Shown piece after piece: positions 5,581-10,273 of a stretch of DNA of 10,273 nucleotides. The notes beneath the pieces are model-generated. The model made no database searches and was not told where the DNA came from. It saw only the letters and a list, made by a program, of their open reading frames with translations. Positions within the stretch are counted from its first letter, which is position 1. Each line of letters begins with the position of its first letter. The stretch spans positions 1 through 10,273 of the forward strand of contig JAUXGM010000079.1 of the NCBI GenBank assembly GCA_030622125.1. The letters run 5' to 3'. The translations under genes were made by a program, and so were the position numbers. This DNA comes from a bacterium. Its GTDB lineage: Bacteria; AUK180.

Positions 5581-6339
5581 TTAAAATAGATACAAGCTCA
5601 AAGCCATTATTGCCATTCCTAAAATAGTTCCTGATATTGCTATATGACCTTTGCTATTCTCAAAAGATAATGGTAAAAGTTCATCAAAACTAATAAATAC
5701 CATTATTCCGGCAACAAAAGCAAGAATAAAAGATAAAACAAAATCTGAAAGAAACGGCTTTAATATCAAAAAGCCGATAATTGCACCAATAGGTTCTGCA
5801 ATTCCGGAAAAGAATGAGTAGAAAAATGCTTTTTTTCTGCTTTTTGTCGCATAATATATGGGCATTGAAACTGCAATTCCTTCAGGAATATTATGTATGG
5901 CAATGGCAAAACAAAGTGTTAGACCTAAATTTACATCCTTTACCGACCCCATAAACACAGCTAACCCCTCGGGGAAATTATGAATTGTTATGCCAAGTGC
6001 TGTAAATATACCTGCTGTCATAAGTTTTCTATTTTTTTTGTCAACCTTTACATGCTCTTCAATATATTCGTGGGGAATAAGAAAATCAATGAGCATAATA
6101 AATAGCATTCCGGAAAAAAAGGCGATATTTCCTCTCAAAAAACCAATCTCCGAAACGGATGATGAAAAGAGCTCTACAAATGAAACATAGATCATTACAC
6201 CTGCTGAAAATCCAAGACAGAAACGAAGATAACTCTTTTTAAATTTTTTAATAAATAAAGAGATTAAACTTCCGATACCTGTGGAAATACCTGCTATAAA
6301 TGTTAGTAATAATGGAAACCAAAACTCGGATTCATTCAT
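5581..6339 (-). CDS. zupT: ZIP-family divalent metal transporter, ZupT-like
   Basis: The 252 residues match the usual length of bacterial ZupT (about 257). There are about eight hydrophobic helices, starting with PLLLTFIAGISTGIGSLISL and CLGFSAGVMIYVSFVELF. The two metal-site helices carry HNFPEG (His-120, Glu-124) and HNIPEG (His-149, Glu-153), and SGIAEPIGAIIG supplies Glu-182; this is the full ZIP signature of the inner-membrane ZupT subfamily. It imports Zn and often Fe, Mn or Co into the cytoplasm. The start at 6339 is preceded by AGGAG 11 bases upstream; a nearer ATG at 6346 reads only four codons. It lies 103 bases past the flavodoxin gene with no promoter seen between, so it is probably the last gene of the receptor-FmdE-flavodoxin operon. 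Its TAA ends 10 bases before the -35 box of the next receptor gene. Confidence 0.93.
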   Translation of the reverse strand: MNESEFWFPLLLTFIAGISTGIGSLISLFIKKFKKSYLRFCLGFSAGVMIYVSFVELFSSSVSEIGFLRGNIAFFSGMLFIMLIDFLIPHEYIEEHVKVDKKNRKLMTAGIFTALGITIHNFPEGLAVFMGSVKDVNLGLTLCFAIAIHNIPEGIAVSMPIYYATKSRKKAFFYSFFSGIAEPIGAIIGFLILKPFLSDFVLSFILAFVAGIMVFISFDELLPLSFENSKGHIAISGTILGMAIMALSLYLF

Positions 6340-6359
6340 TTTTCATTATTCTCCTATTC

Positions 6360-6455
6360 TTAAAATACATTTGGGATCATTCTCCACCTAACTTTTCTTT
6401 TATATTCTTCATATTCTTTCTTATCCTTTATCCGTTCTTTTATTATCTTGTATTT
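6360..6455 (-). pseudogene. Possible 3' remnant of a membrane methyltransferase-like gene
   Basis: Between the flavodoxin and ZIP genes an open frame of 31 codons, without an ATG at its upstream end, reads KERIKDK then EYEEYKRKVRWRMIPNVF and a TAA. It overlaps the last bases of the flavodoxin gene in another frame. The tail EYxEYxxKVRxRxIP is what I associate with the C-terminus of small integral-membrane methyltransferases (isoprenylcysteine methyltransferase / NnrU type). If that is right, a gene was deleted here, leaving only its last codons, and the flavodoxin gene now lies at the deletion point. The segment is short and the family match is from memory, so chance or a short real peptide remain possible. 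Confidence 0.35.
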
Positions 6456-7003
6456 TTACTTCCTTTTAATTCTTTCGCAAAACTTTTCGCATTTTCTAAA
6501 TCGTTTTCATTAGGTCTGCCTTTACATATTCCACCAATAAGTTTAAATGGTCCGACAATTTCAAATCCTCTACAATCAAATTCTCCAATGATATTGAAAC
6601 CTTTCTTCAATAATTTCTTTTTTAATGGAATATGAAAGTGAGAAACTCTGTGACGAATATTATGAATAAAATTTCCCGCATTACTCATACCACTGGTTGA
6701 AAAAATAAACACTTTCTTGTCTTTCAAGTTGGGTAATTTATCAATTAGTTTGAATAAACTTTTATGATGTTTCCCAAAATATATTCCGGAACCAAACCCA
6801 ATTAAGTCATATTCTGAAAGGGCATTTATCTCTACTTTACTTTTTTTGTCATTCTGAGCGAGTGAGCCAAAGCCCTGAACAGAGTGAAGGGGAAGAATCT
6901 CATGTGGTTTAACAATTCTCGCATCAAGAACTTCAGCCATTGTTTTAGCAATTTTCGAAGTGTTTTTATTATGTATTGAAATACAAATTATTAGAGTTTT
7001 CAT
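6443..7003 (-). CDS. Flavodoxin family protein with a repeat-derived insertion
   Basis: This is a 186-residue cytoplasmic FMN-binding flavodoxin fold: the phosphate loop is ISIHNKNTSKIA (residues 8-19), with LIGFGSGIYFGKHHKSL (67-83) and VFIFSTSGMSN forming the other flavin-side loops, and EFDCRGFEIVGPFKLIGG and GRPNENDLENAKSFAKEL at the end. It probably transfers electrons to an unknown partner. The ATG overlaps the TGA of the FmdE gene (ATGA), so it is translated by coupling, and it has no good Shine-Dalgarno sequence of its own. Odd feature: residues 34-52 (HEILPLHSVQGFGSLAQND) are encoded by a copy of the dispersed hairpin repeat. The insert keeps the frame and sits between beta-2 and the helix before the FGSGIYFG loop, where relatives have a short linker, so the protein may still fold. 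In this locus it could reduce a metal complex after import (inference). Confidence 0.88.
   Translation of the reverse strand: MKTLIICISIHNKNTSKIAKTMAEVLDARIVKPHEILPLHSVQGFGSLAQNDKKSKVEINALSEYDLIGFGSGIYFGKHHKSLFKLIDKLPNLKDKKVFIFSTSGMSNAGNFIHNIRHRVSHFHIPLKKKLLKKGFNIIGEFDCRGFEIVGPFKLIGGICKGRPNENDLENAKSFAKELKGSKNTR
6848..6903. repeat. Dispersed hairpin repeat inside the flavodoxin gene, ATTCT/AGAAT variant
   Basis: On the plus strand this 56-bp segment starts GTCATTCTGAGCGAGTGAGC and ends GAAGAATCTCAT. The ends match the intergenic elements at 1536-1572, 1583-1643 and 9907-9940, with pairing ATTCT/AGAAT. It lies antisense to the coding strand and is read without stop codons through the flavodoxin frame. 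Confidence 0.8.
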
Positions 7004-7605
7004 TTTATCATTTCAAAGAGTTCATCTATCGGTGAATTTATAAAAATATCTTTTAGCTTGTGCTTTGCCAGTTTAAATTCTTTTTTCTCCTCATCCGTTA
7101 CCGTTTTCAATTTTATTTTTGTTCTTATGCTAAAGAAACTGCCGGAAATTTTTTGAAATATTTCTTTCTTTACCTTTATTATTATTTTCTTACCGGTTGA
7201 CTTCCTCATAAAAACAAACGAGTAGTTTTCTTCCGATGTTATTAGATTACTTGTTCCTTCCGGCAACTTAATCTCAAAATCTTTTCTCCTTTTCACTCGT
7301 GTTATGAATTCAAAGGTATCTTCTGCTCCGTGAGTTGGCAATGAATTTATTATCTTGAAATCCTCTCTTTTCGGTATCTCATCTTTCCAGAGTTCTGATA
7401 TGGCAAGTTGTGTCGCTCTAAAAGCAATCACAACACAGGGACAAATATCTCCATGGTATTTTTCCACATCTTTTAGTGAAATTTTAAGCACACTATCCTC
7501 GTCATAAATTGATATGGAAGATATTTCCGTATTCTTTTCCTCACATCCATTGAAAATATTGAATGCAAGAAATAAACAAACCATTACTGCAAATGTTCTT
7601 TTCAT
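7000..7605 (-). CDS. FmdE-domain lipoprotein (periplasm-facing, metal or cofactor binding)
   Basis: The 201-residue protein starts with a lipoprotein signal (MKRTF, hydrophobic run, FNGC with Cys-21 followed by Glu-Glu). The mature part has the FmdE signature KYHGDICPCVVIAFRATQLA (His-51, Cys-55, Cys-57), where the family usually has FHGHxCPG, then NSLPTHGAEDTFEFITR (His-92, Glu-95, Asp-96) and a strand-rich segment TSNLITSEENYSFVFMRKSTGKK. FmdE was named after the formylmethanofuran dehydrogenase subunit, but most bacterial members are stand-alone metal-binding proteins; no methanofuran pathway is suggested. AGGAGG (7620-7615) lies 9 bases before the ATG. It follows the receptor gene by 30 bases and overlaps the flavodoxin gene by 4, so the three are one operon. 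The likely job is to take the metal or metal complex from the receptor in the periplasm (inference). The CPC in place of CPG is unusual and would add a third thiol/imidazole ligand. Confidence 0.82.
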   Translation of the reverse strand: MKRTFAVMVCLFLAFNIFNGCEEKNTEISSISIYDEDSVLKISLKDVEKYHGDICPCVVIAFRATQLAISELWKDEIPKREDFKIINSLPTHGAEDTFEFITRVKRRKDFEIKLPEGTSNLITSEENYSFVFMRKSTGKKIIIKVKKEIFQKISGSFFSIRTKIKLKTVTDEEKKEFKLAKHKLKDIFINSPIDELFEMIK

Positions 7606-7635
7606 TTTACTATTCCTCCTATTTTATTAAGTTTT

Positions 7636-9762
7636 TCAAAAGGTCATCTCTACTTTCCCGGTAATTTCGCGCCCGGGTGTTTTCAAATTCCATGACTCTT
7701 TCCATTGTTTATCAAAAATATCTCGGACAGATACAGCTGCTGAGATATGTTTTTTAATTTTTCTGCTGATATTCACACTGAAATTGGTATAGCCGTTCAG
7801 TTTTTTGGTATTCTCAAGGTCGTCGTATCTTTCACCCTCATAATGTCCCGTCAATTTAAAAGTAGCGATTTTGGGATGTTCATAGACTAAACAGATGCTG
7901 ACATTATGTTCAGGCTGACCTGTCAGCCAATTGCCTTCATAGTCTTCGGAAATATAACTACCGCTTAGTATATCGGCATCAATTTTTTCTACCTCGGTTT
8001 TAAGATAGGTGTAATTAGCTAAAAGTGAAAAATTGGATAATTTATATCTTAAACCAAGCTCAACACCATTAGTTTTTACTTTATCTATATTGTGCCATTT
8101 AAATTTCTTTGTGCCGTCTTCTTCTTTCCAAAAAACTATATCCATCCAATCTGAAATATCATTGTAAAAATAGAATAAGTTGGCGGTAAAATTCTTTAAG
8201 AATTTTTGTTCTATGCCAACCTCATAATCTATTGTTTGTTCGGGCTCAATATCAGGATTACCCACTCTCATTTTACCGGGTGGACATTCAAATGTGCCAA
8301 AAAGTGAATATAGATATGGCACATCGGAAGCTTTGCCAACTGAAAGTTTTACCGCGGTCAGGTCAGATATATTATATGCTAACCCGATCTTCGGATTGAT
8401 TATCTCATCTGATTTAGAACTATATTCAGCATTTTGAGTAGGATCGGATGAATCCGTATAGGAGCCGTCTTTGGTCTTAAACCAATCATAACGAGCACTT
8501 AGATTTAGCAATAATTTACCCAATTCAATTTCATCCTGACCAAAAACCGACCACCTTGATTGTTTGCCCTTTGCAACAGTTTTTCTTCCGGATTCCCATA
8601 CACTTTCATTTTCCATCTCACCATTGCGGTAATCAATACCATAGGTTAGAAGTTGTTTACTGCCCAAAGGACTGGTTAGAGTAAGATTACCGCCCATATC
8701 TTTCACAGGGATGATATCTTCCATTTCTATTTTATCGTAACCCCAGTATGATTTTTTTGGGTTGGGTTTGGCATCATAGGTATCACCAAACCTTTCGTCA
8801 AGATAAAATATATTTGAAGATATTTTTAAATTCCCGTCTTTTTTTATATACCCAGCAGTAAATCTATCTCTTTTAAAATTCTTGATAAAGTATTTTCTTC
8901 CCATCGTAGTTTCTTCATCCCATTTTGAATATCCAAAAGTCAGTTTTGAATTTCCGGTTAACCAATAATTAAAATTACAAAAGAAATTATAAGCATTTCT
9001 ATCCTGATTAACGGCATTTTCTTTAAAAGCATCCATAATATTCCCGACTATTTTTTCTGCTTGCGCCTGTGTTTTTCCTTTCTTCATCATTGCCTCTATT
9101 TTTGCATTCGTGATGGCATCATAGTCCCATGAATCATATCCGGTGTTTTGGAATATATTCAAGTGCATTATATAACTCAAATTATCAATTAAATATCCTG
9201 AAAAAGTAGCATTGACAGTATAAGCGGAATTGCTTCCCATTGAGCTGTTAATATTACATTTGCTTTTAGGTTCGGTTTTTTTTGTAATTATATTAATTAC
9301 ACCACCCATAGCACTTGATCCGTAGAGTGAAGAGCTTGCACCTCTGACTATCTCTATCCTCTCAACAATTTTCACTGGTAATTCATTCCATTTCGCACCG
9401 CCACAGGCATACCTATTGATAGGAATGCCATCTTTCATTACCAAAGTTGCTCTTGGATGTGGGAAGCCCCTTAAACGAACCCATGTTCTTGCCGAGCCTG
9501 CTCCCTGCGGTCTTGTAACTATAATTCCGGCATACTCACTTAAAAGTTCATCAACATATTTTGCCGATGATCTCTCGATATCTTTTTTTGTTATGATAGA
9601 TACGCTGGAAGCAACCTTATTTAAATTCCTCTCTCCTCTTGTTGCAGTTACAGTGATCTCTTCATGCAATAATATTTTTGTTCTTGTTTCCTCCGCATAT
9701 ACATTTCCTGAAAATAGCACAGTTACAATAAACATTGCAAAAGGCATAAATCGCTTCTTCAT
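7636..9762 (-). CDS. TonB-dependent outer-membrane receptor, first gene of the metal-uptake operon
   Basis: The 708 residues begin with a Sec signal peptide (cleavage near VYA-EE, residue 24) and a TonB-box-like EEITVTATRGER. The plug (about 38-160) contains SVSIITKKDIERSSAKYVDELL, VRLRGFPHPRATLVMKDGIP, VERIEIVRGASSSLYGSSAMGGVINIITKK. The barrel that follows ends GKVEMTF with the BAM-recognised terminal Phe. Length is normal, and there is no N-terminal accessory domain, unlike the other receptor in the window. The plug loop NRYACGGAKWNELP and the loop FECPPGKMRVGNPDIEPEQT each hold a cysteine. The NPDIEPE segment is the usual site of the last third of TonB receptors. AGGAGG lies 5 bases before the ATG, and the promoter is the shared 90-bp block. 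The FmdE lipoprotein gene follows after 30 bases. The substrate is most likely a metal complex, judged from the ZIP and FmdE neighbours (inference). Confidence 0.92.
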   Translation of the reverse strand: MKKRFMPFAMFIVTVLFSGNVYAEETRTKILLHEEITVTATRGERNLNKVASSVSIITKKDIERSSAKYVDELLSEYAGIIVTRPQGAGSARTWVRLRGFPHPRATLVMKDGIPINRYACGGAKWNELPVKIVERIEIVRGASSSLYGSSAMGGVINIITKKTEPKSKCNINSSMGSNSAYTVNATFSGYLIDNLSYIMHLNIFQNTGYDSWDYDAITNAKIEAMMKKGKTQAQAEKIVGNIMDAFKENAVNQDRNAYNFFCNFNYWLTGNSKLTFGYSKWDEETTMGRKYFIKNFKRDRFTAGYIKKDGNLKISSNIFYLDERFGDTYDAKPNPKKSYWGYDKIEMEDIIPVKDMGGNLTLTSPLGSKQLLTYGIDYRNGEMENESVWESGRKTVAKGKQSRWSVFGQDEIELGKLLLNLSARYDWFKTKDGSYTDSSDPTQNAEYSSKSDEIINPKIGLAYNISDLTAVKLSVGKASDVPYLYSLFGTFECPPGKMRVGNPDIEPEQTIDYEVGIEQKFLKNFTANLFYFYNDISDWMDIVFWKEEDGTKKFKWHNIDKVKTNGVELGLRYKLSNFSLLANYTYLKTEVEKIDADILSGSYISEDYEGNWLTGQPEHNVSICLVYEHPKIATFKLTGHYEGERYDDLENTKKLNGYTNFSVNISRKIKKHISAAVSVRDIFDKQWKESWNLKTPGREITGKVEMTF

Positions 9763-9852
9763 ACAAGCCTCCTATAAGTAAAATAGCCCACACTAAAAAA
9801 TGTAGTTTTATCTACTTTTTAAAAGTATAGCATATTATTTATAAAATGTCAA
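9763..9852 (-). promoter_or_regulatory. Shared promoter-leader block, copy 2: sigma-70 promoter, dyad operator, leader and RBS
   Basis: This has the same elements as at the other receptor gene: TTGACA (9852-9847), 17-base spacer, TATACT (9829-9824), dyad TACTTTT-A-AAAAGTA (9827-9813), and AGGAGG 5 bases before the ATG. It differs at three positions only. One of the three is the central, unpaired base of the dyad, so both arms are intact in both copies. It should drive the receptor-FmdE-flavodoxin operon and probably the ZIP gene. Confidence 0.85.
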
Positions 9853-9906
9853 GTACTTTTTGAAATATTTGCGAAATTCTAAATATCCAACCCCGTTAAT
9901 CCTTCC

Positions 9907-9940
9907 GTCATTCTGAGGGAGCGAAGCGACCGAAGAATCT
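9907..9940. repeat. Dispersed hairpin repeat, ATTCT/AGAAT variant
   Basis: The element reads GTCATTCTGAGGGAGCGAAG at its left end and CGAAGAATCT at its right. It is the same short type as 1536-1572, with both members of the terminal pair changed (TC to CC, GA to GG). It is followed by TATC instead of CAT and then a T-run, so it could act as a terminator for a plus-strand transcript, but no plus-strand gene precedes it. Confidence 0.7.
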
Positions 9941-9967
9941 ATCTTTTTTTATTATTCTTCATTTATA

Positions 9968-10042
9968 TGGGGTCTACCCCGTGATAATCTCATATTTCTG
10001 TCATTATGAACCATTGATTTATCAATGGTGTAATAATCTCAT
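9968..10042. repeat. Half-copy plus full copy of the hairpin repeat, ATTAT/ATAAT variant
   Basis: 9968-9993 has GGGGT-CT-ACCCC followed by GTGATAATCTCAT, the right end of the family. The full element, 10000-10042, starts GTCATTATGA, has an 8-bp inner stem CCATTGAT-TT-ATCAATGG, and ends GTAATAATCTCAT. The outer ATTAT/ATAAT pairing gives a two-step hairpin. Confidence 0.65.
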
Positions 10043-10273
10043 ATTTCGAAGATCAAGAAGAAGAAAATAAGGCAATAAGGAAAAACTGGAATATCCTCCT
10101 CGCGTCATTATGAGGATTTTGAAAAAATCCGTAATAATCTCATATTTCACAGGTCAAGAAGAAGTAAATAAGGCAATAAGGAAATAAGACAATAAGGAAA
10201 AACTGGAATATCCTCCTCGCGTCATTATGAGGATTTTGAAAAAATCCGTAATAATCTCATATTTCACAGGTCA
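10037..10273. repeat. Tandem repeat, 101-bp and 117-bp units, running off the window edge
   Basis: Unit 1 is 10037-10137, unit 2 is 10138-10254, and a third begins at 10255 and is cut off at 10273. Each begins TCTCATATTTC, contains a polypurine stretch (AAGAAGAAAATAAGGCAATAAGG in unit 1), then CTCCTCGC and a copy of the hairpin repeat (10104-10143 and 10221-10260, inner stem GGATTTT-GAA-AAAATCC). Unit 2 is 16 bp longer because AAGGCAATAAGGAAAT is itself repeated with two changes. I see no gene in 9853-10273; it holds only repeats and AT-rich spacer. Too few and too long units, with no distinct spacers, for a CRISPR array. Confidence 0.8.

Noticed and set aside
9416-9781. Plus-strand 121-aa ORF
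   Set aside because: It is antisense to the signal peptide and plug of the receptor gene, whose frame has unmistakable family motifs.
10037-10273. CRISPR array
   Set aside because: The units are over 100 bp and almost identical throughout, with no short repeat alternating with unique spacers, and no cas gene is present.

Overview
The window is AT-rich bacterial DNA from a Gram-negative-type (diderm) organism. It encodes two TonB-dependent outer-membrane receptors whose barrels end in phenylalanine, two lipoproteins, and the tail of a large exported protein with a C-terminal FlgD-like / type IX sorting-like domain (YPNPC start, SGIYIITIE end). That combination, plus many dispersed hairpin repeats, fits an uncultured lineage of the Bacteroidetes/Chlorobi/Fibrobacteres (FCB) neighbourhood such as Cloacimonadota, Delongbacteria or WOR-3. 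The placement is inference; there is no rRNA or other marker gene here.

Layout. (1) 1-440, plus strand: 3' end of the exported protein. (2) 441-585: two hairpins, one of REP type. (3) 586-1434, plus: a lipoprotein made of about ten MORN/YwqK-type repeats. (4) 1435-1774: no gene; several copies or fragments of a dispersed hairpin repeat family and an AT-rich operator-like pair of repeats. (5) 3072-1775, minus: a compact operon with an extended -10 promoter, a possible 42-aa ORF, a 69-aa cysteine-rich protein and an ADP-ribosylglycohydrolase. (6) 5571-3100, minus: a TonB-dependent receptor with its own strong promoter. (7) 9852-5581, minus: a second TonB-dependent receptor followed by an FmdE-domain lipoprotein, a flavodoxin and a ZupT-like ZIP metal transporter, probably co-transcribed. 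(8) 9853-10273: no gene; more hairpin repeats and a tandem repeat of 101/117 bp that runs off the window.

How it fits together. Regions 6 and 7 look like one metal or metal-complex acquisition locus: two outer-membrane receptors, a periplasm-facing FmdE-domain lipoprotein with a His/Cys motif, a cytoplasmic flavodoxin and an inner-membrane ZIP permease. The strongest evidence for joint control is that both receptor genes carry the same 90-bp promoter-leader-RBS block (87/90 identical). It holds a near-consensus sigma-70 promoter (TTGACA-17-TATACT) and a perfect 7-1-7 dyad over the -10 box. The substrate is not determined by sequence alone.

The other notable theme is repeat biology. A family of hairpins with ends GTCATnnTGA and AnnATCTCAT keeps its terminal pairing through compensatory changes, and one copy has been taken up in frame inside the flavodoxin gene.
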